Numbered from the stretch's first letter, positions 45,888-57,215 are shown. The stretch is 64,000 bases of DNA from Riptortus pedestris (GCA_019009955.1 CM032230.1:20939501-21003500), one strand, 5' to 3'. Numbers and translations: made by a program. The notes: generated by a model from the letters alone, not told the origin.

Positions 45888-46045
45888 AGCAAGTCCGATT
45901 CCTGGGCAATGGGAATTTATTCAGTGACGAACTCATTAAATCAAACTCTAGCCCCACCCTGGCAAGAAAGGGTGATAACCTGTAGATAGCACGACCCAAT
46001 TAACCTTCGTAACAAAAAGTGGACGTCAATAAATAATATTTATCA
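45888..46045 (+). mobile_element. SINE, 3' part
   Basis: GTCCGATTCCTGGGCAATGG, GACGAACTCATTAAATCAA, AGCCCCACCCTGGCAAG, CCCAATTAACC and AAAAGTGGACGTCAATAAAT. It lies head-to-head with the reverse SINE at 45700-45828. Confidence 0.75.
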
Positions 46046-47360
46046 TTTCATTTAATATTTATTTGCAATCACAGTTGAGAAGGTTACTAAACTCTCAATT
46101 CTAGGATCCTCTTGTAACGGGTTTTCGGACTGTCCTGAATAGTTTTGAGTGCCCTAAGCTGTTTAAACATTAAGAGAGTACTATCTTGAAATTCACATAA
46201 ATGTAATAAATGCTTAGCAAGCTCAGCACAGGTTGACAGAAAACATGAAAAACGTTCATATCCTGCGGTGGTCTGAAATGTTTGTCACCAGACCCAAGAG
46301 TTTTGAGAAGAAAACCAGAAACTGTAACGACTAAATTGAATACTTATTCGAAAGAAAGTGTGAACGTTGTGAAAATGATACATTTTCATGCCGAATTCAG
46401 TCATTTTTGGAAGACTTTTTTTGTTGCCAGTACAAAGGCAAACTAATTGTCTCATAATGATTAATCAATAGGGGATCCAAATCTAATATCACAAAATAAT
46501 TCTGGACAGATTATTTAATTTTGTATATCTTCCTGGAAATCACCCAGTAGTATATATCAAATACTTTTTTTTTAAACATTTGCTAAGTCACTATGTTTTG
46601 GTCGAGTTTTGGAATTTATGCTCACAATAAGCTTATCGTGACTCGGAAAAGCGTCAATCAAGAATCCACTGCCTGTTGTAATATGGCGGGTGACTTTAAT
46701 GGAAATAACGCGGGAAAGGAAGATGAATGGAAAGCAGCGGGAATAAAGAGAAAGCCCATTGGCAGAGAAATATAGACCAATGAGAGGCCTGGAATTCATT
46801 GGGCACGGCCACAAAAGAATACAGCGGCAGGTCCACTGCATTGATCCAGCTTCCACGCCCAACTAACTTACAAACAATGTCAACTGTTGTGCTCTTCTGT
46901 AATATTAATGGAATCTGTCATTCTAGCTCCTTGTCATTCTGCCAAAACAAAATGAATAAATCTCAGTGAGAAAACATAAACTTCGTAGTATTGCAAATGT
47001 AATTTTGTTACACTAGATGGAGCAGGTAGTTGGAATTATAAATCCAGCAGGTGGCTTTGAGGGTCAATTTATTCAGAGAACACACAAAAAGGGGGCTACA
47101 TCAGAACCAAAAACCTTTACCCCTTACTTGACAACTGCTCCAAGGACTTCATATTTGTGACGCTACTATGCTAAAGTAGAACAGTCATAGACAATATCTA
47201 GGTCGAAAGGGGAGAGACAGTACTTCAAACATAAAACATACTTATATTTACCTCCGTTACCTTTGTTTTATGATAAGTAATTATGCTAAATAACAAATTG
47301 TCTTTATTTTTCTGCAGTAAAAAGCTTTTTCGAAGTATGAATTCTTCTAATTTTTATCCG
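46046..47360. other. unassigned, probably unique DNA
   Basis: The longest stretch without a recognised element in this half. Positions 46590-46870 are open for 60 codons on plus and 96 on minus, but neither shows a domain or a convincing splice site. Confidence 0.35.
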
Positions 47361-47534
47361 TTAACGTCCACATTTTGCTACTCTGGCTAATTGGGACGGG
47401 TTGTCTTTCCTAGCCGGTTGGAACTAAGGATTCTATTTAATGAGTTCGTCACTAAATATATTTCTATTAGCCTAGGCGGGAATCGAACTCGTCACTCTAG
47501 GTTTACCATTGAGATTAAGGCCAGCCTGAGGCCC
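47361..47534 (-). mobile_element. SINE, reverse
   Basis: Minus: GGGCCTCAGGCTGGCC, AAACCTAGAGTGACGAG, B box GAGTTCGATTCCCGCC, GACGAACTCATTAAATAG, CCGTCCCAATTAGCC and the AAATGTGGACGTTAA tail. The A-box side is slightly deleted. Confidence 0.8.
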
Positions 47535-47560
47535 AAAAATTCTTGTTATAAAACAATTTT

Positions 47561-47607
47561 CAACAGCACGTTTTTCGAGTTACACTGACTCGAAAAACGT
47601 GCTGTTG
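47561..47607. repeat. perfect 20-bp hairpin
   Basis: CAACAGCACGTTTTTCGAGT (47561-47580) and its exact complement (47588-47607) surround a 7-base loop. It starts 26 bp after the SINE head. There are no long TIRs or target repeats around it. Confidence 0.9.
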
Positions 47608-47685
47608 GAAACTACGACAGTCTTATTGGAAGTATGCTTTTTCAATTGGCATATATGTATCTTCTCAAGTTAGGCATGTGAGGGC

Positions 47686-48008
47686 GGTTAGAGGGAAGGA
47701 TTTTCGAAAATTCGAAATATCTTCGTTACTATACGGCGGATCGAAAAATTGAACAGAACCAATCTTATTGCAAATAAAATTTACTATAAACATTGTTTTA
47801 TACATTTCTTCTCTATCTTGAATATTAACCGAGATATGTGCATTAAATCTGGACTTTTTATTAAATCTGGAGGCTAACGGAGGAGTGACTTTCCCACCAA
47901 AAGCTAGTTCGGCCGTTTCCTTAACTGATCGACTCTCGTAAAATTTCTCTATTGTAAAACATCACTTGGAAAATCTGCTTAGTTTACGCAGCCCCTGTGT
48001 GACGGTTT
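47686..48008 (-). mobile_element. H1 element, reverse, left half
   Basis: AGGGCGGTTAGAGGGAAGG, AAATATCTTCGTTACTATAC, GGCGGATCGAAAAATTG, AATATTAACCGAGATATGTG, CGGCCGTTTCCTTAACTG and L end GGAAAATCTGCTTAGTTTAC, GCCCCTGTGTGACGG. It lacks (TA)n and R. Confidence 0.8.
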
Positions 48009-48131
48009 TTATTTTATCATTTGACCTAAGTTTATTTATTTTTATTCACTTCTTTTAGATATTTACTCTGTGTGTTATTTTTTGATATTAGCATGATTAA
48101 GGACCCTTTTGTAATGTATATATATTTTATT

Positions 48132-48362
48132 GGGGCTCAGGTTAGTCATGCGAGTTAAAGCGTTGACCTTTATCTCACTTGGCAAACCTAGAGTGGTGAG
48201 TTAGATTCTCGCCTGGGCTGAGGAAATTATTTAGTGACGAAATTCTTTAAATAACATCCTAAAATCCCCCCGGCTAGAAAAGGGTGGTAACCTGTAGATA
48301 ACCAGTCCCAATCAGCCTGAGATGCAAAAAGTGGGCGTTAATAAATAATAATAATAAATATA
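48132..48362 (+). mobile_element. tRNA-derived SINE, most complete copy
   Basis: Head GGGGCTCAGGTTAGTCATG with an A-box-like GCGAGTTAAAGCGTTGAC and a B-box-like GAGTTAGATTCTCGCC; body TTTAGTGACGAAATTCTTTAA, CCGGCTAGAAAAGGGTGG, TAACCTGTAGATAACC, CCCAATCAGCCTGAG; tail AAAAAGTGGGCGTTAATAAAT with AAT repeats. About 230 bp. Transcription by RNA polymerase III is expected for the class, and mobilisation would need a partner LINE, which is not identified here. Confidence 0.85.
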
Positions 48363-48575
48363 TTTTATTGACGTTGTTGTATTTATGTGTAGCTCTGAAT
48401 ATGAAAACAATGGTCTTCGAAAGCGCAAGGCGCGGAAATAAAAAAACTTGAAGTGAAGAATTGGACGTTTTTTTTCTCTCACAAATTAAGTCCTCTCCAG
48501 TTTTCCTTAGTAAAACCAAACGCCACCAAGCAAAGCTACTATTGTACTAATAAGACCACAGATGAAGGTACTCAC

Positions 48576-48726
48576 ACATAACTTCGAGGGTGACAGTCTC
48601 CCTCATGGGGTCCTCGTTCTTGGTCCGCATGATCTCGTTGCTAGCTTCACAGCTGAGGCTCTGCTCGTTCTCAAATCTTGTCGCGGTGAACGACAGTCGG
48701 CTTATTGTATCGTAGGTACCATCGCC
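48576..48726 (-). CDS. exon of an immunoglobulin-domain cell-surface protein (Sidestep-like)
   Basis: A 151-bp internal exon on the minus strand. It follows a polypyrimidine acceptor (nine T then CAG at 48727-48729) and ends at a consensus donor GTGAGT (48570-48575). It is open in phase 0 and leaves one base (T) at the donor. The 50 codons read GDGTYDTISRLSFTATRFEN, then SLSCEASNEIMRTKNEDP and ETVTLEVM. The S-x-L-x-F...L-S-C-E-A-x-N series is the E-F strand region of a C2-type Ig domain, with the second disulfide Cys in LSC; LEV ends strand G. Loop length and DGTYDT resemble the second-type Ig domains of arthropod Sidestep-family receptors (axon guidance, plasma membrane). Codon use is GC-rich against AT-rich surroundings. 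Other exons were not found, so both introns must be long. The paralog cannot be named. Confidence 0.75.
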
Positions 48727-48899
48727 CTGAAAAAAAAATATATATATGTGTTAAGCAATCTTTCATTTTCATTCATTATACGGCGACTCAGGAAAGAACC
48801 AGCCATATTTCTGCATGAAATAGTTACAAGTCGCAGTTCCTAGAGTTTTAGAATTGGCGAAATAGCATCAAACATAAACACCATATACCTCAAATTCAA

Positions 48900-49420
48900 C
48901 CATAATGAACATTAAAAACAATATTTGATATTTAACCTTGGAATGGTCCGTTTCAAAGAAGTGTGAGCTACTTGCCAAATCGAGAGTAGTAGAAGTGGGG
49001 ATTAAGAGATGACTGGGTACACTACAAAATGATAATAACTCAATCAACATTATAAATTCAGAAAAAGTGTATAAAACAATTATAGAAAATTAAAGTCCGT
49101 CATGCAGGGGCTGCGTTATCAAAGCAGATTTCCTACGTGCTTCACGTAATTGCTTTCATCTCAAAACTACATTAACTAAATTTGGTATTTGACTTCAAAT
49201 AATGAGCTTCATACATAACACAGCTTATTGTTAACATGGAACTAGGAGTGAGGGTTTGCTCAAGGCCGAAGACATAAAAAAGGAAATATCTCAGCTAATA
49301 ATTTAGATAAAGAAGCAATTCAAACCGACGCATAATAACAGTGATATTAAGAATTTTTGAAATTCCCTCCTTTTAATCCACACGTCTGATTTCAGACATT
49401 AACAACTTCATCTTTCTCTT
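48900..49420 (+). mobile_element. H1 fragments, subfamily C
   Basis: 48900-49085 is a diverged core (ACAATATTTGATATTTAACC, AGTAGTAGAAGTGGGG, AACTCAATCAACATTATAAA). At 49092 a new L end starts (AGTCCGTCATGCAGGGGCTG, AAAGCAGATTTCCTACGTG) with core up to TTTCAGACATTAACAAC. (TA)n and R missing. Confidence 0.7.
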
Positions 49421-49475
49421 GGAAGTATACTTTTTCTATTGGCATATATGTATCTTCTCAAGTAAAGCATGTGAG

Positions 49476-49660
49476 TCCAGGTGTTGGTCGTAATATGACA
49501 TAATTAGCCTAAAATGTCGAGCCCAAATCCCACCTGGCCAATGTACATTTACTTATTGACGAACTCATTAAATAAAATCCTTAGCCCCACCCTGGCTATA
49601 AAAGGGTGGAAACCAGTAGATAATCCGTCCCAATTAGCCTAAGTAGACAGATTGCAAAGT
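49476..49660 (+). mobile_element. SINE, degenerate head
   Basis: TGACGAACTCATTAAATAAA, CTTAGCCCCACCCTGGCTAT, AAAAGGGTGGAAACCAGTAG and CCGTCCCAATTAGCCTAAGT fit the SINE body. The head (GTCCAGGTGTTGGTCGTAA) is strongly diverged. Confidence 0.7.
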
Positions 49661-49765
49661 ATTCTTTCCGAATTGATATCTTCAGAGTTTCCCATATTTC
49701 AAAACCTGTTTGACTTACAATAGTTTTGGACGTAGTTGTGAAATGCTGATTGATTGATTAGTTTA

Positions 49766-49820
49766 ATACGAAACGTTTAAATACCGAGTTTGGAAACAAA
49801 AATTACTAGACCGTTAACAG

Positions 49821-49885
<65 letters not shown>

Positions 49886-49998
49886 AAACGGCCCTCATTT
49901 TTGGCTACTCCTGGTTAGGATCGATGGGATTTGAAGAAATGTCTCGAAAATCGCGTCATGAGTAAGAACTCAATAGTCATAAGTGAAATATGATAAAA
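49766..49998 (+). mobile_element. H1 element, right half
   Basis: ACGAAACGTTTAAATACCGA, CCGTTAACAGACATA, (TA)n 49826-49880, TTTTAAACGGCCCTCATTTT, CGCGTCATGAGTAAGAACTC; R palindrome decayed. Confidence 0.75.
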
Positions 49999-50304
49999 TC
50001 AACTAAAAGGGGTTTCTTGTGTTCTGCCATCATTCCTGATTATAAAGTAATTACGAAACAACACAGCAAGGTATAAAAACGATAGAACGTCTTTCAAAAA
50101 GATGCCGCGCAAACGAAGCCGATTTACCAAGACACACTCCTTTTGCCCAGATACACCTACAACTACATCAGCTCAGGTGAGATGCAGTGGTCTGCCATGG
50201 CTAAAGAGATGTGTGCAAAACGGAAATCAAATTTAAACTACAACCTACGAGTAACGAGGAAATCGCTTGAAAGGGATATATACATTATATATATATATGT
50301 TGAT
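49999..50304. other. unassigned DNA
   Basis: A short mixed-composition stretch. A plus frame at 50143-50379 runs into the next element and is not supported. Confidence 0.3.
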
Positions 50305-50927
50305 GTTTTCGACCAGGTTATATTTATATATGGTATTGTTATTCTTTTTAGAGTTTTGGTCAATGTTGGTGAAAAATAATAGTTTATGCCGATATTTCGA
50401 GAATCTTTATTTTCTCTTCTTCAGGGCTGTAAAATTACTTAAAATAACACATAACAATAACAGCTGTAATATAATAACATAACAATAACATAATAACCTT
50501 CATACAACAAGAAAATAGCTTTAATAAAATATAACAATAATTGTAAAAAACATAACGATAGTTCTAGCATAATATAAAAACTGCAGTATAATAATTATAA
50601 TATAGTTCAACAAACAAAGACAATATACTATAGATATACAAAACAGAAGGCTCTGTAAACAAAACAAGGGTGGTTACTATAAACCTAGTCAGTCCTAAGT
50701 GCAATAGTTATGTGTAATAGTTTTTAAGTATCTTTAGTCTTGGTAAGTAATAATAGAAAAAACACCTCTTTTACACTCTAGTTTAATAACAATGTGCAAT
50801 ATTATAAAGTAGTACCTGTAATTTTTACACCTCTGAAAAAGAGAAAATAAAGATTCTGAAAATATCGGCATAAACTAAGATTTTTCACCAATATTGACCA
50901 AAACTCCAAAAAGAATAACAACACCAT

Positions 50928-50932
<5 letters not shown>
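50305..50932. mobile_element. hammerhead element family P2, full inverted-arm copy
   Basis: Left arm: ATGTTGATGTTTTCGACCAG, TTTTAGAGTTTTGGTCAATG, hammerhead on minus (50383-50435). Right arm: ACACCTCTGAAAAAGAG, GGCATAAACTAAGATTTTTC, TTGACCAAAACTCCAAAAAG. The arms are inverted for well over 100 bp. Centre is AT-rich with ATAACA repeats. The interior matches 37123-37483. No protein. Flanked by TA tracts on both sides. Confidence 0.82.
50383..50435 (-). ncRNA. hammerhead-ribozyme-like motif (P2)
   Basis: The same sequence as 37174-37226 in core, stem II (GAGAA/TTCTC), GAAA, TATC and the GCC/GGC stem I. The opposite arm (plus, about 50828-50880) has CTGAAAA and GAAAATATC, in which G8 and other core residues are mutated. 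Confidence 0.6.
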
Positions 50933-50982
<50 letters not shown>

Positions 50983-51905
50983 TTGTTCTGAGATTTTAAA
51001 TTCCTTCAATTCACTCGCGTGACATTTTAAATTTTGTAATTGAAGAGTGTAATGTTCAGTGTGATAGACTCAAATTAAAAACTAGAGACCGTCTAAAGCT
51101 ACAAGAAACGAGGGATCTATTATGCTTGAAATGGACAAAATGAAAAAAGTGATCTGGACGACTCATTCGTTTCCACAGTGTGGGCAGATTAGGACAAAAA
51201 AGGACAGGTGCTTAATCCCAAAACTTCCTATATGCATATCTATGAAAGATGTACATATGTACGGCGTAATCTGCCGTTTGTATCAATAATCTGTAAGTTT
51301 AAAAAAATCCTCCATTCCGTCTTTGTATTACTACTTTGGGGAGTATTACTTTCTCTGAATTTGAAATCAAGCCGAATGAAATGTTTTAAGTAAGTAACGA
51401 TTACAAGGGATATAGAGATTGGACGAAGTAATATCGTGGAGTGGTCGGATGAACCTGAACGGGGGATGAATGGATTAAAAGGCGCCGGGAGGTGATAATA
51501 GATATGGTCTCTCTAATTTAGGAATCGCTGATAAGAATGATAGCAGCCCTTCCCATTAGATGTAGCACATCCTAATCCTGGGATGCTCCAAGCAATACCC
51601 TGGTGTCGTCCATTTCCCTTCCTGTTTTCCACACTCGCCCGAACTCATAAATAATAAAGCATTGGTAGAATAAAGTGACTAGCCAAGCAATAGGAGAGCC
51701 CTTCATTTGTTGTTTTAGAATCTGTGTTATACTTTGAGGCGAGACGTAAGTGAAGTAAATATGTTCTTGTATAGTCAAAAATAACGAAATAAGTGGTCAT
51801 TACTGCAAGATAACGGAATAATGAAAAGGATTGATTCAAGAAAACACTGCCTAGAGCGAAATATTTGGCCAGAGTGGAGTAGGCTACCGCAGAAATTCAA
51901 TACAA
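50933..51905. other. (TA)n then unassigned DNA
   Basis: TA repeats to 50978, then about 900 bp without recognised element. Overlapping minus frames 51572-51839 lack domain features. Confidence 0.35.
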
Positions 51906-52328
51906 AAAATCCGTCACGCAGGGGCTGCGTAAACTAGGCAGATTTCCCATTTCAAGTTTTACAATAGAGAAATTTCACGAGAGCCCAACAATCAGCCGAA
52001 CTAGCTCATGACGGAAACTCACGGTTAGCCAATCTAATTTCGTCCGTCACAATTATAAATATGCAAATGTCTCTGTTATTATTCAAGATAGAGAATAAAT
52101 GTATATAGCAATATATTAATAGTACATTTAATTTGCAATAAGATTGGTTTTATACAATTTTTTGATCCGAGGTATGGTAACGAAGATATTTCGCATTTTC
52201 GAAAATCCTCCGTCTAAACCCCCCCCCCCACTGGTCCGATCAGCCATTAAAGATCTGTCCTTTTGCATAAAACGGTTAGATATAGATATTGGAACCAAAA
52301 AAAAAATTGAGACAGATATAGTGTTAAC

Positions 52329-52376
<48 letters not shown>

Positions 52377-52501
52377 TTGAACCCTTTTGACTTGAACCTC
52401 ATTTTCGTCATCACCTGGGTAGGATCGATGGAAAAATTTTGAAAAACGCGTCATGAGTACGACCTCAATAGCTGGTTTCCCTTAAGGAAAATCTGCTAAA
52501 A
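51906..52501 (+). mobile_element. H1 element, full length, subfamily A, shortened
   Basis: L end ATCCGTCACGCAGGGGCTG, then a short subfamily-A module (GAACTAGCTCATGACGG as at 18320), core, C8 run, (TA)n 52330-52370, AACCTCATTTTCGTCATCAC, GGGTAGGATCGATGG and R end TTTCCCTTAAGGAAAATCTG with CTAAAA. The GCGACCGCTAGAGCG block is changed. Confidence 0.88.
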
Positions 52502-52524
52502 GTGACAAGTAAGAAGTCCGTGAC

Positions 52525-52631
52525 ATAAGCTATTGAGGCCATACTCATGACGCTATTTTTAACAAATTTCTTCAAATGTCCATCGATTCTACCCAGGACT
52601 GTACATTTAAACATATAAAATTATAGTTTTA

Positions 52632-52680
<49 letters not shown>

Positions 52681-52975
52681 CTTTTAACGCTCTAGCGCTC
52701 GCAATTTGTGTTTTATCGTTCCCAAACTCGATATTTAAACGTTTTAAGTTGAACTAAAGATCAAGTTCGTTAATAGCTGAAATCCGGCTAGTGGGAGGGA
52801 GCGGGTTTATTGGGGGAAATTCGAAAATCCTTAATATCTTAATTTTTATTTGTCGGATCGCAAAATTATATAGAACCAACATTATTGTAAGTGTAATGTT
52901 CTATAAATGTTGTTATGTAAGTTTTTTTTTTTCAATATCTTGATTACTGACCAAGATATTTGCATCTTGGTTAGT
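52525..52975 (-). mobile_element. H1 element, reverse, L end lost
   Basis: AAGCTATTGAGGCCATACTC, CATCGATTCTACCCAGGAC, (TA)n to 52675, TTAACGCTCTAGCGCTCGC, AAGTTCGTTAATAGCTG, GTCGGATCGCAAAATTATAT, GACCAAGATATTTGCATC. Confidence 0.8.
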
Positions 52976-53261
52976 AGTCAAGATATTGAAACCTAGCTTC
53001 AAGGTTTTATTTTTTGGGTCACTCGGCAATTCAAAAGCTTCGAAAAAAAATAAGCTAATCTTTGGTCTAAAATGCCGTCCGCCATAATTTTGCGTTAGGC
53101 GCTGAGCTTTATAGTCAACGAATAATTAGTTGTCTATACATTTATTGGGAGCAATCTGTTTTGAGGAATCATTACTGATTTATACTAGCTGAGTAATTCA
53201 CACCCAGTGCAAGTGGTGTAGAAAGGTAGTATTTCTACTGCTGAAAAAGGACTTGAAAATA

Positions 53262-53800
53262 AGGCTGAAACATGAAAAACTAAACAACGTTTAATATATG
53301 ACCTACGAAAAAATGTATAGAACAAAAATTGTAGAGCATCAATATTTCAACAAGATTACAAATTTTTATCCGATTAATAAAGGAGTTTTTTGTATGTTTT
53401 GTTCCCCCCCCACACCCTCTAAATGGACGACCAGCTATTACGAATATGAACATTAGATACGAATTGCAAGGGTAAATGTCGATCAAAAGTCATTTTCGAG
53501 TAAAGACCGACATGTCTTGACTGATGACGTCATCAAACTACATATTTGCATGTACCTCACACGGTAGAAGTCCAATGAAGACAATATTTGGCATTGAAAA
53601 TACGAATTCAGTGGTTAATGATGATACGTTTATTGAACCATTATTAGAAATTGGGGGTTTACTGAAGGCTGAAATCTAAAAAATGCAAATATCAGGGTTA
53701 ATAATCATCATATTGAAGAAAAATATATAACAATATTTATGGAACAATAATTTTGCATGAAGATCGATTCTAAATAGTTATCGATCCGACGTATAGTATA
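53262..53800 (+). mobile_element. H1 core fragments
   Basis: Two pieces: 53262-53440 (AGGCTGAAACATGAAAAAC, CAACAAGATTACAAATT, C8 run) and 53520-53800 (ATATTTGCATGTACCTCACAC, TGGGGGTTTACTGAAGGCTG, TATCGATCCGACGTATAG). Both heavily diverged. Confidence 0.55.
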
Positions 53801-54071
53801 ACATAATATAACGAGGATGTTTTTGTTTTAACATAGTTCTGTTTAAATGGATTTTTTATATTCCGAATATTTTGGAACACAGAAGCTCAAAAGAGTAGAC
53901 AATAAAACAGCACAGTTCTGTCAAAATGAATTGTAAAAATACGGCTAAACCGGCGAAATAGAGGGGAGCATGAGCATCTGGCTACCCGAAACTCCTCAGG
54001 TTATTATTATATTTATTCTTCCAATCAAAGTCAAGTCGTAGATTTCGATTTGCTAAAACGAATAATCAGAG

Positions 54072-54484
<413 letters not shown>

Positions 54485-55499
54485 ATACTGCTCCAACATG
54501 TACTAGCCATTATCTCATTGTATGAACACTAACTTTTATTAATTAGAATAAGATGAAAACCGGATTATTAAAAAAAAAGGATAAGCTTGTTGGAACGAGA
54601 TTCCAGGTCTTCCATCCGGAGTTGTACTTGAATGCGCAAGTTTTAAAGTCCTCCAGTGAAGTCCTTCATGTACTAGACTTTATTCCTGATACGTGGAACA
54701 CGTACACTGAGAACAGTAAAAACTTATATTCCAGAACCAACGCATATTTTCTTTTCCAGTACTGTCCTCCCGAGCGAATTATGATGTTGAGTATCATAGC
54801 GGTATTTTTTTATGAGAAACAGCGTTAATTAACTGTAGAAAAAAAGTATACGAATAACTTTCCAGACAAGAGTTACCGCCCCTGAGACCAATAGGACCCA
54901 GATCAAAGAAATGAAACGTAGAGCGAAGGGAGGGAGGAGATTTACTGTCTATAAAACTCATAGAACTGGAGTTAGAAGAGTCGGGGGAGTTAAGGCAACT
55001 GGACTAGTGGCTGGAAAAATAGAGAAATTCCTTTTCTCCAGTGTGTTAGATGGAGTATCTCAATCCTTGCAGCCCTCGCTCTGCCCAGAGAAACTTTTAC
55101 GTTTCATTAAAAGTTGGGACAAAGCCGACAATGGGTGTAGTTGGAGAGCGACCCCTAAGTCCAACTAACAAAGGCCCCTGCTTTCTATTACAGGGTCTTT
55201 AATGAAAGCCAACATGAGCGGATTGAGGCTACGAATAAAGGCAGACTGCTTGACTCCTGCGTGATACGGTCATAAGCACCAACATAAATTCACAATGGGA
55301 ATCGGCCCCACAACCCATGTGCTAGCCCATAATCATAATGTTTTCCTAACACGCCCATCTTTCTTAATCACTGATAACACAGTGTTGTTTCAAGCTCTTA
55401 CTTAAGATATTACAATTCAAATTTAAACCTATTCAGATCACAGCACTGAATACTTTCAAATAAATATTTTCATAAGATTATCCTTAAGTGAATCAGCAA
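54485..55499. other. unassigned DNA
   Basis: Contains two plus frames of 91 and 85 codons (54553-54828, 54911-55168). Neither shows a domain, signal peptide or paired splice sites. G+C is above average at 54900-55200. Possibly a decayed coding relic, not called. Confidence 0.3.
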
Positions 55500-55752
<253 letters not shown>

Positions 55753-55777
55753 GTGTGTTCAAGAAACAAGAGATTTT

Positions 55778-56512
55778 AACCAAGAAATAAGGACATCCCT
55801 CAAAACTTTGAATCTGAACAGTTAAAGAAAGAAACCTATAATGTGCGACAGCTAAGGAAAGATTTGCACATCAAGTCATTCATCGATTGGCCGTCTCTCC
55901 CTGCAAAAGGAAAAGGAGTTGAAACATTCAGCGAATGGAAGCTAAATAATTCCTGGATGTTTAACAAAAAGGGCCTATCCTGTTCTGAATGGACAACAGG
56001 TGTAAAGATGAATATAAATTTAACGCCAGTACGCTCAATCCCTGGTAGGAATCTAGGAACAACCCGCTGCAGACATTGCAGTGAGTATGAAACCCTCCCT
56101 CATGTCCTAGGTTCTTGCCAGTGGGGAAAGCAGTTGCGCAACTGAAATAGCAACCCTCGCCAAACAATATCACCCAAACTGGGAAATATTTCAAGAGGGT
56201 AGTTGCTTGTCAGAAAATGGCTCTCAGAGACGTGCCGACATCATTATAATTAATAAGGAAGACCAATCAGGACGTATACTAGATCCTACAGTAAAATTTG
56301 AAACAGGAAATTCCCAAGCAATTGAAGTTGATTTAGAGAAAAAAAAGATTTACGAACCTTGCTGTAGGTATCTAAACGAGAAATACCAAATTCAAAATTG
56401 GAGCGTTGACGGATTGCTGTTTGGGGCAAGAGGAGTAATCCCAAAAAAAACGGCTGACTTACTCCAAGAATATGGACTGAAGAAATATGCCAAATGTCAA
56501 CATCAATTATAA
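55778..56512 (+). pseudogene. LINE C-terminal relic, R2-superfamily (restriction-like endonuclease) type
   Basis: In one frame from about 55795: KSFIDWPSLPAKGKGVETFS, WKLNNSWMFNKKGLSCSEW, RSIPGRNLGTTRCRHCSEYE, TLPHVLGSCQWGKQLRN, then a stop. A frameshift near 56147 restores homology: LAKQYHPNWEIFQEG, SQRRADIIIINKEDQSGRIL, DPTVKFETG, EVDLEKKKIYEPCC, LLFGARGVIPKK and a stop at 56510-56512. The CxxC...H...C knuckle and the R-A-D...D-P-T-V...E-x-D-x-x-K residues of the PD-(D/E)XK endonuclease are all present, so this copy decayed later than the one at 17710. It starts directly beside a (TA)n, as that copy does. RT domain absent. Confidence 0.85.
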
Positions 56513-56516
56513 AGAA

Positions 56517-56912
56517 AAGTGTCAGAATCATTAATAATCACTTGTACAAAATAAAATAAAGCTTAACATAAGCTGTCCTCTATGACTAGTCACTCACCAG
56601 CTAAAAATTTAACAAAATCAAATTCAATTCGCTAAAAAAATGTAACTATATATGAAACATTTAAAAGCAATAATTTTTTATTTCACCTATATACCCTTGC
56701 GGGCTGATTAGGAGGCTGGCCCAAACGAGTATCCTCAAAATGGGGGCAGCTTTTTATTTGTTAGTTTATATAAATGCATCCCTGGGAAGTATATTCATTG
56801 TGAGGAGTTCGGCTATCTGCTCCAGCGGTTTAAATTTTCGATCGAAATTTAAGCAATGTTATAAGTTGAATATTTCCTTGAATATATTTTGAATTATATT
56901 TAATATGGCTCT
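56517..56912. other. unassigned DNA, probable 3' flank of a Penelope-like relic
   Basis: No gene. On the minus strand it is directly downstream of the GIY-YIG relic and may contain its untranslated tail. Confidence 0.3.
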
Positions 56913-57215
56913 TCACGTTTCGGGTAGTATTACATTGTCTACGGCATTAATTGAATTTGTTCTCTTGTTAATTTCGAGAGCTTCTAGAACTAATATTTTA
57001 CCGAGGCGGTCTTCTCTATGTAGAATATTTGTCTCGTCAAAATTAATTTGGAGAGTTTAAATACTTCCATCCTATATGGCGGATGTTTTTGTTCACTGGT
57101 GTTTCAGATCAGCCATGTGTTGGTTAGCTCTTGTACGTAGCAGTCTTCTTACCTGTCTGTCCCACATTTACCCAACTTTACCGCAATCACTTGGTATAAT
57201 ATAAACTCTACTATT
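56913..57215 (-). pseudogene. Penelope-like element GIY-YIG endonuclease, decayed
   Basis: Minus-strand frames read VYIIPSDCGKV, then DRQVRRLLRTRANQHMADLK, stop, TKTSAI, then INFDETNILHREDRLGKIL, VLEALEINKRTNSINAVDN and a stop at 56913-56915. This is the order of Penelope-like endonucleases: GVYxIPCxxCxKVY(I)GQT, R..RL.EH, SA(I/L), then ILHRE...R..LEALEI......IN. The IGQT loop is in another frame (VNVGQTGKK), so there is at least one frameshift plus two stops. RT part not found upstream. It acts, when intact, in target-primed insertion of Penelope-like retroelements. Confidence 0.82.

Noticed and set aside
46572..46862. 96-codon minus frame
   Set aside because: No domain, overlaps a plus frame of similar size, no splice sites of quality.
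50143..50379. Plus frame with a CTCAG|GTGAGA donor-like site
   Set aside because: The frame runs into the P2 element and TA repeats; no acceptor or similarity supports an exon.
54553..55168. Two plus frames as a small gene
   Set aside because: Different registers, no shared splice signals, no recognisable domain; left as unassigned.
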